From NCBI GenBank assembly GCA_003135995.1, contig PNBM01000115.1, positions 14,160 through 23,115 of the forward strand: a stretch of 8,956 nucleotides of DNA, written 5' to 3'. The notes below the pieces were generated by a model that made no database searches, was not told where the DNA came from, and saw nothing but the letters and a program-made list of their open reading frames with translations. Of the stretch, positions 1 through 7,123 are shown piece after piece. The first letter of the stretch is position 1. Every line of letters begins with the position of its first letter. Source of the stretch: Ignavibacteriota bacterium (GTDB lineage Bacteria; Bacteroidota; Ignavibacteria; Tepidaquicellales; Tepidaquicellaceae). A program made the translations under genes and the position numbers.

Positions 1-2
1 CT

Positions 3-1364
3 ATTCCCGAAAGAAATAAATATCATTTCAATGTTCATAAAGGTATTGGTCTCGTTCTCGATGTGTTTGCCGATGAACAAATATTAACGGAAGAACTAAA
101 AGGGAATTGTGCGATTGGTCATAACCGTTACTCAACAACAGGAGCGAGCGGAAAGAAAAATAATATTCAACCTTTTAAAGTTAATTTTAAAGACGGTAAT
201 CTTGCACTTTCGCACAACGGAAATCTTACCAATACAAATTTTCTCAGGAACAAACTTGAAAACGAAGGAACGATTTTCCAGACGTCAACCGACAGCGAAA
301 TAATTTTGCACCTTATTGCAAAGAGTAAAGAAACAGAAATGGTTGACAAAATAATAGATGCATTCAGCCAGGTTAAAGGTGCATATTCAATTTGTATAAT
401 GACGGATGATAAATTATTTGCAATCAGAGACCCGTACGGCGTCAGACCTTTCGTGCTTGGAAAATTAGACGATAGTTTTATTTTCGCATCCGAAACAACA
501 GCGCTCGATATTATTAACGCAGATTATATAAGGGATATTGAGCCGGGTGAACTTATAATGATAGATAAAGAAGCTATTGAAACGAATACTCCGAAATGTT
601 ACAAGATTCAGGAAGTCGAAAAATACAAGCATTGTATATTTGAGTACATATATTTTTCCAGACCGGACAGTACAATTTTTGGCGAAAAGGTTGATAAGGT
701 GAGAAGAAAAATCGGAGCAAATTTATCCATAGAAAAACCTCCTCCCGATAAAGATAATCCTGACGATGAAAACGAAAAAAAAGTTATTATAATAAATGTA
801 CCCGACTCATCCAACACTGCTACTCTCGGGTATTTCAACGAAGTAATAAAAACAAATCCGAATTTAAAACACGAAATCGGTCTTATACGCAGTCACTACG
901 TCGGCAGAACTTTTATACAGCCCGGACAGGACAAAAGAAAGCTAAGAGTTAAAACTAAATTTAATGTTGTTAAAGGTGTAATTGAAGGTCGCAAGGTGGT
1001 AATTGTTGATGATTCTATTGTCAGGGGAAATACACTTAAATTACTCGTTGAATTGATAAAGAAGGCAAACCCAAAAGAGATACATCTGAGAATAACTTCA
1101 CCTCCGATTTTATCACCCTGTTATTACGGTATGGATTTTCCGTCTAAAGAAGAACTCATTGCAAACCAGCACCATCAAAATGTTGAAGAGATAAGGAAGT
1201 TTCTCGGCGTTGATTCGCTCGAATATCTTTCTTTGGAAAAATTGCTTGATTCTGTTCCTTTCGATAATCCAAAAACGGATTATTGCACGGCCTGTTTCAG
1301 TTGCATATATCCTATTCCTATAGAAGACGTAATAAATACGGATAAAGAACAGTTCGAAGATTAG
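3..1364 (+). CDS. purF: Amidophosphoribosyltransferase (PurF), 5'-truncated by window edge
   Basis: This enzyme makes 5-phosphoribosylamine from PRPP and glutamine, the first committed step of de novo purine synthesis, in the cytoplasm. The reading frame is open to the left edge, so the gene starts upstream; 453 residues are visible and the N-terminal nucleophile cysteine is outside. A GTG at position 63 is internal, because the residues before it (HKGIGLVLD) belong to the conserved glutaminase domain. Glutaminase landmarks are RYSTTG (visible residues 42-47), HNGNL (71-75) and STDSE (95-99). The phosphoribosyltransferase part has VPDSS, YVGRTFIQP and the PRPP loop VVIVDDSIVRGNT (332-344). 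Cysteines 211, 373, 428 and 431 match the four [4Fe-4S] ligands of the Bacillus-type enzyme. Oddities are an acidic, proline-rich insertion around residues 244-260, about 11 residues longer than my recollection of B. subtilis PurF, and SHYVGRTF where NRYVGRTF is usual. The family call is very secure. Confidence 0.96.
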   Translation: MPERNKYHFNVHKGIGLVLDVFADEQILTEELKGNCAIGHNRYSTTGASGKKNNIQPFKVNFKDGNLALSHNGNLTNTNFLRNKLENEGTIFQTSTDSEIILHLIAKSKETEMVDKIIDAFSQVKGAYSICIMTDDKLFAIRDPYGVRPFVLGKLDDSFIFASETTALDIINADYIRDIEPGELIMIDKEAIETNTPKCYKIQEVEKYKHCIFEYIYFSRPDSTIFGEKVDKVRRKIGANLSIEKPPPDKDNPDDENEKKVIIINVPDSSNTATLGYFNEVIKTNPNLKHEIGLIRSHYVGRTFIQPGQDKRKLRVKTKFNVVKGVIEGRKVVIVDDSIVRGNTLKLLVELIKKANPKEIHLRITSPPILSPCYYGMDFPSKEELIANQHHQNVEEIRKFLGVDSLEYLSLEKLLDSVPFDNPKTDYCTACFSCIYPIPIEDVINTDKEQFED

Positions 1365-1407
1365 ATTCTTGTTATTATATATTCAACTTTGCTTCAATAT
1401 TTTATTT

Positions 1408-1995
1408 ATGAAAAAAAAATATTTACTATTTTTTGTATTCTTATTATCGACATCTGTTTTTTCACAAAGCAAAGAATATTCCGTATCTCTATTTTCGGGT
1501 GTGTTTTTCCCGGGCAGTTATTTGGACTACCGAAATTTGAAAACAGGTTCTAATCTTGGAATTGAATTTCAGCATTATGTTAAGCCCATTTCATTTTTTG
1601 CAGAAGTAAATTATAATTTTTTCGGATTCGACTTACCGGATTCTCCGGATTACTTTGAGTCAACATCTCCATCGAGTATTATTGAGATTAACATTGGTCC
1701 GAGATATATTTTTGGAAATGGCAGGTTCCAGCCGTTTATAGACGCCGGAGCAGGATTAATCAGCGAAATGTACGGAAGCTATAATGCAACATATAATAAT
1801 TTTAATTATAATACAGGCATTAAGCAAAGAACTAATTTTGATATAGGATTAGGAATAGGCTCGGTAATAAATATTAAAGATAATTTCGATTTCATAATTA
1901 AAGCACGTATATATAGTTTTATAATCGGAGGTGAAGGCGGAATCGGCATTCAGAATTATTATGGTATATATGGCGGCATAAAATATAATTTTTAA
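1408..1995 (+). CDS. Small secreted outer-membrane beta-barrel protein, function unknown
   Basis: This 195-residue protein is predicted to sit in the outer membrane. I chose the ATG at 1408 over an in-frame TTG at 1369 because the protein then starts with a clean signal peptide: MKKK, a hydrophobic core (residues 5-16) and a likely cleavage after SVFSQ at residue 20. The mature part alternates polar and aromatic/hydrophobic residues in strand-like stretches, for example SVSLFSGVFF, ISFFAEVNYNFFGF, IIEINIGPRYIF, FQPFIDAGAGL, FDIGLGIGSVI and YYGIYGGIKYNF. It ends in phenylalanine, as many barrels do. The turn-like GPRY...FQPF..AGAGL pattern is typical of OmpA/OprF-like eight-stranded barrels (the OMP_b-brl type), but no ligand or substrate can be deduced. 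It starts 43 nt after purF with no recognisable Shine-Dalgarno and is followed after 17 nt by the aminopeptidase, so co-transcription with the latter is plausible. Confidence 0.85.
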   Translation: MKKKYLLFFVFLLSTSVFSQSKEYSVSLFSGVFFPGSYLDYRNLKTGSNLGIEFQHYVKPISFFAEVNYNFFGFDLPDSPDYFESTSPSSIIEINIGPRYIFGNGRFQPFIDAGAGLISEMYGSYNATYNNFNYNTGIKQRTNFDIGLGIGSVINIKDNFDFIIKARIYSFIIGGEGGIGIQNYYGIYGGIKYNF

Positions 1996-2012
1996 ATTTA
2001 AATATAATTAAA

Positions 2013-3341
2013 ATGAACAAACAACAAATTGCATTTCATAAATCAAGAAGAGAAAATCTTCTTAAACAATTCGATAAACATACTTTGATTTTAGTTCTCG
2101 GAAATCCGCTGAAAAATAAATCGTTCGACGGGGACTATACTTTCAAACAAAATAAAAATTTCTATTACCTGACGGGATTCACCGAGCCTAACTCTGCATT
2201 ATTGCTTGCTCCCGGCGGAATGAAAGTAAAGAAAAGTAAGGATAATTATTCAACAGTAAAAGAAATTTTATTTGTTCAGGAGAAGGATAAACTTAAAGAA
2301 ACCTGGACCGGTGTGCGGCTCGGGTTCGAAAATGTGACCAAAGAACTCGGAATTCAACACGGAATTTTAAATGCCGAAATTTATAATATCCTTCTTGCAA
2401 ACTTGACGCCCGAAATAAATAAATTATATGTCAACATTCATGATTTTTATGCTTTAACGGGAGAAATGAAAAAGTATCTCGCAGATTTATATGAAAAAAT
2501 AATTACTATGACGTCCAATGTTCAGATATGCGATATAAATTATACGATCGGGAAAATGCGAAATGTGAAAACTCCGTACGAAATTACTCTTATGAAAATT
2601 TCCGCTGACATTTGTGTAAATGCTTTTGATGATGCAATAAGACAGGTTAATGCAGGGTTATATGAGTACCAGATTCAATCAATATTGCAATACAATTACA
2701 AAGTTTACGGTGCAATGGATGATGCCTTCGATGCAATTGTAGCTTCGGGAAATAATGCCTGTACTTTGCATTACGAAGAGAATCAGGATAAATTAAAAAA
2801 CGGAGATTTACTGCTGATAGACTCAGGGGCGGAATATCAATATTACAATTCCGATATCACACGCACAGTTCCAATTAACGGAAAATTCTCAAAAGAGCAA
2901 AAAGAAATATATGAACTCGTACTCAAAGTTCAAAAAGAAATTATTAAAAAAACAAAACCGGGCGTTAAATTATCTTATCTTAAAAAATATACTGTCGATG
3001 CACTTGCGGATGGACTCGTAAAACTTAAAATCATCAAAGACAAAAAAGAGGTTACAAAATATTATATGCACAGCGTTGGACATCACCTCGGGCTCGACAC
3101 TCACGATGCCTGCAAAAATACTTTCGACGATAAATTCGATTTCGATATTTTAAAAGCAGGTAATGTAATAACGGATGAGCCGGGAATTTATATACCAAAA
3201 GATGCAAAAGAAGCACCTGCGAAATACAGGGGCATAGGAGTTCGTATAGAAGATGATTTACTTGTTACAAAAACCGGTTGTGAAAATCTTACAGGTGAAC
3301 TGGCAAAAGAAGTTGAGGATTTAGAAGAAATAATGAAATAA
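2013..3341 (+). CDS. pepP: Xaa-Pro aminopeptidase (M24B family, PepP-like)
   Basis: This 442-residue metallopeptidase should remove N-terminal residues that precede proline, in the cytoplasm; no signal peptide is seen. Residues 1-150 form the N-terminal aminopeptidase-P domain (FYYLTGFTEPNSALLL at 50-65). The C-terminal half, from about 180, is the pita-bread catalytic domain. All five expected dinuclear metal ligands are visible: D270 (LLIDSGAE), D281 (NSDITRT), H357 (HSVGHHLGLDTHD), E389 (ITDEPGIY) and E413 (VRIEDD). H253 (TLHYEEN) and H364 match the substrate-binding histidines of E. coli PepP. The length is typical for the family (E. coli PepP is about 440). It lies 17 nt behind the beta-barrel gene and 81 nt before the next one, all on the same strand. 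The AT-rich leader shows no Shine-Dalgarno. The family is secure; exact substrate preference (PepP versus a prolidase) is inferred. Confidence 0.94.
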   Translation: MNKQQIAFHKSRRENLLKQFDKHTLILVLGNPLKNKSFDGDYTFKQNKNFYYLTGFTEPNSALLLAPGGMKVKKSKDNYSTVKEILFVQEKDKLKETWTGVRLGFENVTKELGIQHGILNAEIYNILLANLTPEINKLYVNIHDFYALTGEMKKYLADLYEKIITMTSNVQICDINYTIGKMRNVKTPYEITLMKISADICVNAFDDAIRQVNAGLYEYQIQSILQYNYKVYGAMDDAFDAIVASGNNACTLHYEENQDKLKNGDLLLIDSGAEYQYYNSDITRTVPINGKFSKEQKEIYELVLKVQKEIIKKTKPGVKLSYLKKYTVDALADGLVKLKIIKDKKEVTKYYMHSVGHHLGLDTHDACKNTFDDKFDFDILKAGNVITDEPGIYIPKDAKEAPAKYRGIGVRIEDDLLVTKTGCENLTGELAKEVEDLEEIMK

Positions 3342-3422
3342 TTTAGAGTATTTATATGTTATAATATATTATAAATATATCTTACTAATAGTTTTTACAG
3401 AATAATTAAATCATATAATATT

Positions 3423-4151
3423 ATGAAAAAAATATTTACAACTCTGACTTTCGTTTTACTCTTCTCTTTTTTAATACCAAATGCAAAAGCCCAGGTCGGG
3501 TTTTCAATTGGACCGCATATAGGCTACGCTTCACCCACCGGCAATTATTCGGGTACCGTAAATGATTTTTATGATGGTACTAAATATGGTTTAAGTTCGG
3601 GTGTAAATATTGGTGCCTGCGCCAAATTGAACGTTCTTTTTATCAGCGGCAGAGTGGATATAGATTATTGCTGGCTGAAGAACAGCGGTAATCTCACATC
3701 GAGCAATGGTTCTGCGGAAACAAAGCAAAATGTATTTTCATTCGGAATCGGTCCTGAATATAGTTTATCACTTCCAATGTCACCTGTAAAACCTTATGCG
3801 AGCATTGAAATTCTTTTTTCTTCATTCAGCGGTGAATCAACCTTTTCCGGTGTTTCCGGAGTTCAAAGCAGTGCAATAACACTTTCATCCGCAACACGAA
3901 CAGGACTGGGACTCATAGCGGGAGCGGAATTTAAACTTGCTGCTTTTTCCCTCGACCTGAATGTCAGGTATAATATGTATAATGTGTTCGGAAAAAGTTT
4001 TAACTCATACAGTAATAACGACAGAACAAATTCTTATTCATCTTTAAATGATGACAATGACCCGAACTACGACGGGGATAAACATCCTATAAGTTCAAGC
4101 AGGTCAATTTCGACTGTTGAAATTAATCTCGGCGTCTTGTTTGGATTGTAA
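3423..4151 (+). CDS. Secreted outer-membrane beta-barrel protein with acidic Asp/Asn-rich loop
   Basis: This is a 242-residue predicted outer-membrane protein of unknown role. The signal peptide is clear: MKK, a hydrophobic core and cleavage near NAKA|Q at residues 23-24. Strand-like segments follow: VGFSIGPHIGYA, GLSSGVNIGACAKL, VLFISGRVDIDYCW, VFSFGIGPEYSLSL, VKPYASIEILFSSF, GLGLIAGAEFKL, FSLDLNVRYNMY and STVEINLGVLFGL. This is the pattern of a porin-like OMP_b-brl barrel. Between residues 193 and 224 a Ser/Asn/Asp-rich loop includes NDDNDPNYDGDKH, which resembles acidic calcium-binding loops such as DxDxDG motifs; metal binding is only a guess. The barrel is distantly similar in style to the protein at 1408-1995 but is not an obvious duplicate. 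It is the last gene before the terminator at 4273-4306. Its 81-nt upstream gap may hold its own promoter, though I could not pick one out with confidence. Confidence 0.86.
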   Translation: MKKIFTTLTFVLLFSFLIPNAKAQVGFSIGPHIGYASPTGNYSGTVNDFYDGTKYGLSSGVNIGACAKLNVLFISGRVDIDYCWLKNSGNLTSSNGSAETKQNVFSFGIGPEYSLSLPMSPVKPYASIEILFSSFSGESTFSGVSGVQSSAITLSSATRTGLGLIAGAEFKLAAFSLDLNVRYNMYNVFGKSFNSYSNNDRTNSYSSLNDDNDPNYDGDKHPISSSRSISTVEINLGVLFGL

Positions 4152-4272
4152 TGTATTATTTTAAAATATTTATCCTGCAATTAATTATGTAAAACAGATT
4201 TATAAATCAATAAAAACAAAATTTACTGATTTTAAAAAGTTAATAATAAATAATTGATTAAATATTTCTTTA

Positions 4273-4306
4273 AAAGCCCGTTAGAATTTTCACACGGGCT
4301 TTTTTT
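4273..4306 (+). terminator. Rho-independent terminator after the beta-barrel gene
   Basis: AAAGCCCGT (4273-4281) and ACGGGCTTT (4294-4302) form a perfect 9-bp stem with a 12-nt loop, and a run of seven T (4300-4306) overlaps the 3' arm. It lies about 120 nt after the stop of the gene at 3423-4151 and ends only 22 nt before the ATG of the ABC ATPase. Confidence 0.9.
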
Positions 4307-4328
4307 CTTTATACAATAATTATTATAT

Positions 4329-5246
4329 ATGATACAAATAAATAATCTTACAAAGAAATATAAAAACATAACTGCACTCGATAACGTTTCGCTTGAAATT
4401 AAAAGCGGCGAGTTCTTCGGATTGCTCGGACCGAACGGTGCGGGAAAATCAACTATGATGAATCTTCTCGCTGGTTATATCGAATCGGACAGCGGAAGCA
4501 TCAAATATAATGATGAACTGGTTTCACGCGATACGATGAACATCAGAAAAAAATTCGGGCTTGCTCCGCAGCCGTTAGCTTTATATGATGATATTTCGGC
4601 TGAAACGAATTTAAAAATATTCGGAAGCCTGTATCTGATAAATAATAATGAACTGAAAAGTATAATCGAAGAAAAACTTAATTCCGCCGGATTATACGAC
4701 AGAAGAAAAGATTTGGTGAAGACTTTTTCAGGCGGGATGAAGCGCAGGCTGAACCTTATCGCTGCTCTCTTGCATTCTCCGGAAGTTTTGCTTTGCGATG
4801 AACCTACTGTTGGAGTTGACCCGCAATCACGGAATGCTATTTTTGATTACCTTCAAAAAATTAATGAAGAGGGAATCACAGTAATTTATACCACACACTA
4901 TATGGAAGAAGCCGAACGTCTTTGCAAAAAAATTGCCATCATTGATTTCGGAAAAATAATTGCACAGGGTACAAAAGATGAACTTCTGAATTTACTTCCT
5001 TATAAAGAAGAAATATTTGCAGGGAAAAATGAAAAGATAAAAACAATTTATAATTCTCTTGCGAATTTCGGAGAAATAATCGAGCACGATGAAAAATATG
5101 AAATAAAACTTCAGGGAAATTTCAAACTTTCTGATATATTTAAATTGTTTGAAGATTCGGGAATCGAATACAGCAATATTGATTTTCATAAGCCCACGCT
5201 TGAAGAACTTTTCCTGAATTTAACCGGAAGGAGATTAAGAGATTGA
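4329..5246 (+). CDS. ABC-2 type exporter, ATP-binding protein
   Basis: This 305-residue cytoplasmic ATPase powers the membrane partner encoded directly downstream. The usual order of motifs is complete: Walker A GPNGAGKST (34-42), Q-loop glutamine 81 (LAPQ), signature FSGGMKRR (133-140), Walker B VLLCDEPT (153-160, catalytic E158), D-loop GVDP (162-165) and switch histidine 190 (YTTHYMEEAERL). The C-terminal extension ends in PTLEELFLNLTGRRLRD, typical of CcmA/DrrA-like ATPases of ABC-2 exporters. The start is set by the canonical opening MIQINNLTKKY. The stop TGA overlaps the TTG start of the permease, so the two are translationally coupled. No Shine-Dalgarno precedes the ATG; the leader is AT-rich and begins just after a strong terminator. 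The substrate cannot be read from the sequence. Relatives handle drugs, lipids, polysaccharides or heme-related cargo, and no neighbouring gene narrows this. Confidence 0.95.
   Translation: MIQINNLTKKYKNITALDNVSLEIKSGEFFGLLGPNGAGKSTMMNLLAGYIESDSGSIKYNDELVSRDTMNIRKKFGLAPQPLALYDDISAETNLKIFGSLYLINNNELKSIIEEKLNSAGLYDRRKDLVKTFSGGMKRRLNLIAALLHSPEVLLCDEPTVGVDPQSRNAIFDYLQKINEEGITVIYTTHYMEEAERLCKKIAIIDFGKIIAQGTKDELLNLLPYKEEIFAGKNEKIKTIYNSLANFGEIIEHDEKYEIKLQGNFKLSDIFKLFEDSGIEYSNIDFHKPTLEELFLNLTGRRLRD
5226..5234 (+). promoter_or_regulatory. Strong Shine-Dalgarno supporting the TTG start at 5243
   Basis: GGAAGGAGA lies inside the last codons of the ATPase gene, with AGGAG (5229-5233) ending 9 nt before TTG. 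No ATG is available nearby, and the protein read from TTG opens with a basic stretch and then the first membrane helix, as expected for this family. Confidence 0.75.
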
Positions 5247-6547
5247 AAACAATATTAAAATTATTCAAAAAAGATTATACATTATTTTTTAAAGATAAGG
5301 TCGCACTCGGTCTGACCTTTCTCGTACCAATCGTTCTGATATATATATTCGGTAAGGTTTTCGGCGGAGTGGGAAACGGTGATGAACGTCTTCAGCTCGG
5401 TTTTATAAATAAAAGTTTCGCACCTGTTGCAAAAAAGCTTGAACGTGTGCTTGATACCACTAAAACATTTTCGCTTATAAAAACTTATAAAGATGATAAA
5501 GGAGACATTGTACTATACGATACGAACATGATAAAAAATCACATCAGGTCGGGAAAATTTTCATCGGCTTTAATCATTCCCGAAGATGCATATACAGATA
5601 CATCGAAATCATTGAAGCTTAAATTTTTCTATGACCCGAAGAATCAATTTGAAACCCAGCTTATAGACGGAATGCTTCAGCAGACAATTATGCAGCAGGT
5701 TCCGGAGTTATTTCAGAAAAGCATGATGCGGCGGGCTGAAACAGACCTCGGAAAAGAAGCCGGGAGTATGTTTAACTCCGAAATTGCACGCACGGTAAAT
5801 AAATTTTATAAAGTTGATACATCTTTAATTCTGAATAATAACCTTAATACTCAAAGCGATACCGCTGTGAATATAGGCGGAAATAATATGTTCAATAATA
5901 TTATCGATATAGAAAAAGAACAACTTGTCGGCAAGGATGTAGCAAACCCAATGGCAACCCGCAGTGTAGGCGGTTGGGCAATGATGTTTTTGTTATTTAC
6001 AATCACAGGCTCGGCTACTTCTCTGCTTGAAGAAAAGAAAAGCGGGGTGATGATTCGTATACTTTCCGCACCTGTTACCAGCACACATATTTTGTGGAGC
6101 AAATATTTATTCAATATGTCACTCGGAATGATTCAGCTTTCCGTAATGTTTCTTTTCGGTTATTTGATTTTTAATATTGATATCTTTTCGAATTTGTTTA
6201 ATTTGATTTTAATCGTAATCGCAGCATCAACCGCCTGTACTGCTTTCGGAATGCTCCTTGCTTCGCTTGTCAATACTCCAAGACAGGCAAACGGCTGGGG
6301 AACATTGTTAATCCTGATGATGAGTGCGGTAGGCGGAGCATGGTTTCCTGTTTCACTTATGCCGGAATCAATTCAGTTCTTCAGCAAGCTCACACTCGTT
6401 TACTGGTCGGTGGAAGGATTCCTCGCAGTGCTCTGGCGCGGTGCAGGCTTCTCCGATATCTGGCAATATCTTGTTGTACTATTCGGAATCGCGATTGTAA
6501 TAAATTTATTTAGTATTTATAAATTTAAAAGAGGGAATGTATTTTAA
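5243..6547 (+). CDS. ABC-2 type exporter, permease
   Basis: This 434-residue inner-membrane protein is the partner of the ATPase just upstream. Its layout matches the ABC2_membrane_3 (YhhJ/YbhR-like) architecture: one N-terminal helix (about residues 20-40), a large extracytoplasmic domain (about 41-242), then five helices near 243-262, 285-310, 316-340, 352-372 and 405-426. The cytoplasmic coupling region SLLEEKKSGVMIRILSAP (260-277) and the stretch LLASLVNTPRQANGWGTLL with GGAWFPVSLMP are typical of the family. The start is TTG at 5243, overlapping the ATPase stop as TTGA and preceded by a good Shine-Dalgarno. One permease gene suggests a homodimer with two ATPase copies. No membrane-fusion or outer-membrane channel gene is adjacent, so a stand-alone inner-membrane exporter, or a tripartite system with unlinked partners, are both possible. 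The substrate is unknown. Confidence 0.92.
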   Translation: MKTILKLFKKDYTLFFKDKVALGLTFLVPIVLIYIFGKVFGGVGNGDERLQLGFINKSFAPVAKKLERVLDTTKTFSLIKTYKDDKGDIVLYDTNMIKNHIRSGKFSSALIIPEDAYTDTSKSLKLKFFYDPKNQFETQLIDGMLQQTIMQQVPELFQKSMMRRAETDLGKEAGSMFNSEIARTVNKFYKVDTSLILNNNLNTQSDTAVNIGGNNMFNNIIDIEKEQLVGKDVANPMATRSVGGWAMMFLLFTITGSATSLLEEKKSGVMIRILSAPVTSTHILWSKYLFNMSLGMIQLSVMFLFGYLIFNIDIFSNLFNLILIVIAASTACTAFGMLLASLVNTPRQANGWGTLLILMMSAVGGAWFPVSLMPESIQFFSKLTLVYWSVEGFLAVLWRGAGFSDIWQYLVVLFGIAIVINLFSIYKFKRGNVF

Positions 6548-6614
6548 AAATTATATTTTAGTTTTTTCACTTAGAATAATTTACTTTTACATTATAGAAC
6601 TCTGAAGGAATAAA

Positions 6615-6671
6615 ATGTTTATAGAATATATAGCAGGACAATTATTTTTATTAAGGTTAGGCGAAATTTAA
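6615..6671 (+). CDS. Doubtful 18-aa ORF in the exporter-to-71-aa-gene gap
   Basis: An ATG at 6615 opens an 18-codon frame (MFIEYIAGQLFLLRLGEI) that closes 10 nt before the 71-aa gene. AAGGA sits about 5 nt upstream of it, a better Shine-Dalgarno than the downstream gene has. It could be a leader peptide coupled to that gene, but a frame this short can easily arise by chance in this composition. Confidence 0.15.
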   Translation: MFIEYIAGQLFLLRLGEI

Positions 6672-6681
6672 TTTAAGGAAA

Positions 6682-6897
6682 ATGAAAAAAATTAACTGGA
6701 GGGAAGTTTGTAAATTTCTGTCGGGAGCTTTTTTTGTAACAGCAGGTGCAAGCTGGTATTTTTCCTGGTATCATATCTCTGTGCCGTTTATGGTCACTTC
6801 GATGTCACCCGAATTTCTATTAATTCGCGGATTTATTCATTTCGGATTATTTATAATTACATTCTACTTCGGCTTCGTTAAGAAAACGAAAGTTTAA
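6682..6897 (+). CDS. Small two-helix membrane protein, unknown function
   Basis: This 71-residue protein has two hydrophobic segments, about residues 11-30 (KFLSGAFFVTAGASWYFSWY) and 45-64 (ending ITFYFGF), with basic ends (MKKINWR at the start, KKTK at the finish). By the positive-inside rule this predicts a hairpin with both termini in the cytoplasm. It is rich in aromatic residues. I do not recognise a named family, though the combination of LSGAFFVTAG, SPEFLLIRGFIHF and FYFGF looks conserved-hypothetical rather than random. An AAGGA at 6675-6679 is close to the ATG, so translation initiation may be weak. It lies 134 nt after the permease stop on the same strand, with no terminator in between, so it could be read through from the exporter operon. 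Its last codons are the start of a duplication whose second copy lies 155 bp downstream. Confidence 0.75.
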   Translation: MKKINWREVCKFLSGAFFVTAGASWYFSWYHISVPFMVTSMSPEFLLIRGFIHFGLFIITFYFGFVKKTKV

Positions 6898-7005
6898 GTT
6901 TAACGAAACGAGTTTATAAATAATGCCCCTCTCCTTTCAGGTTGAGTGATTTTTACGAAATCCCGACTTGTCGGGAAGAGGCTTTTAGGGCAGGGGAGAG
7001 GTTTT
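6865..7005 (+). repeat. Near-tandem duplication, copy 1 (gene end plus palindromic repeat)
   Basis: The first 77 nt (6865-6941) align without gaps to 7020-7096 at 66 of 77 positions. They comprise the last 11 codons of the 71-aa gene, stop included, a spacer, and the repeat arm CCCCTCTCCTTTCAGG. A 50-nt segment (6942-6991) that copy 2 lacks follows, and the copy closes with AGGGGAGAGGTTTT, matching copy 2 at 13 of 14 positions. CCTCTCC (6928-6934) can pair with GGAGAGG (6995-7001), enclosing a second palindrome at 6961-6976. This looks like a duplicated intergenic palindromic unit that later received an insertion. Confidence 0.8.
6961..6976. repeat. Small perfect palindrome nested in copy 1
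   Basis: TCCCGACTTGTCGGGA is a 7-bp inverted repeat around TT. It is the core of the 50-nt segment found only in copy 1 and resembles REP-type miniature palindromes. With no other copy in the window its mobility is a guess. Confidence 0.6.
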
Positions 7006-7019
7006 GCTCAATCTCAATC

Positions 7020-7058
7020 TACTTCGGCTTTATTAAGAAAAAAAAAGATGAAGTTTAA
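7020..7058 (+). pseudogene. Vestigial duplicate of the 3' end of the 71-aa gene
   Basis: Reading in the frame of the parent gene gives YFGFIKKKKDEV then TAA, against YFGFVKKTKV then TAA in the intact gene at 6865-6897. There is no start codon and no 5' part, so this is a fragment, not a working gene. Its frame runs two codons further before stopping. Confidence 0.6.
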
Positions 7059-7118
7059 CTAAACAAGTTTATAAATACAACCCCTCTCCTTTCAGGAGAG
7101 GGGAAGGGGTGAGGTTTT
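7020..7118 (+). repeat. Near-tandem duplication, copy 2
   Basis: This copy starts 14 nt after copy 1 ends. It carries the same gene-end, spacer and palindrome arms at 86% identity over 77 nt, then only 8 nt where copy 1 has 50, then AGGGGTGAGGTTTT. Most of the differences in the gene-derived part replace G or C of copy 1 with A or T, as expected for a copy under no constraint. Confidence 0.8.
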
Positions 7119-7120
7119 TT
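7081..7120 (+). repeat. C/T-rich palindromic unit, hairpin with trailing T-run
   Basis: CCCCTCTCCT (7081-7090) and AGGAGAGGGG (7094-7103) form a perfect 10-bp stem with a 3-nt TTC loop, followed by AAGGGGTGAGG and six T. The composition is unlike the surrounding AT-rich DNA. Similar C/T-rich palindromes are, as I recall, dispersed between genes in Bacteroidota-related genomes. It could stop transcription of the 71-aa gene, but the T-run is 11 nt from the stem, which is poor for an intrinsic terminator. Confidence 0.7.
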
Positions 7121-7123
7121 AAA

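Noticed and set aside
63..65. GTG at 63 as the start of the PurF gene
   Set aside because: The 20 residues upstream in the same frame (ending HKGIGLVLD) belong to the conserved glutaminase domain, so the gene continues off the left edge.
1369..1407. TTG at 1369 as start of the first beta-barrel gene
   Set aside because: It would put 13 extra hydrophobic residues in front of a normal MKKK signal peptide that begins at the ATG at 1408.
3359..3374. Perfect 16-bp AT palindrome TTATAATATATTATAA between the aminopeptidase and the second barrel
   Set aside because: Pure A/T palindromes of this size are expected in such an AT-rich spacer; without flanking GC pairs it is a poor terminator, and no operator family is suggested.
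6898..7120. CRISPR array or insertion sequence in the repeat-rich intergenic region
   Set aside because: Only two repeat copies exist, there are no regular spacers, and there is no transposase frame or terminal inverted repeats with target duplication.
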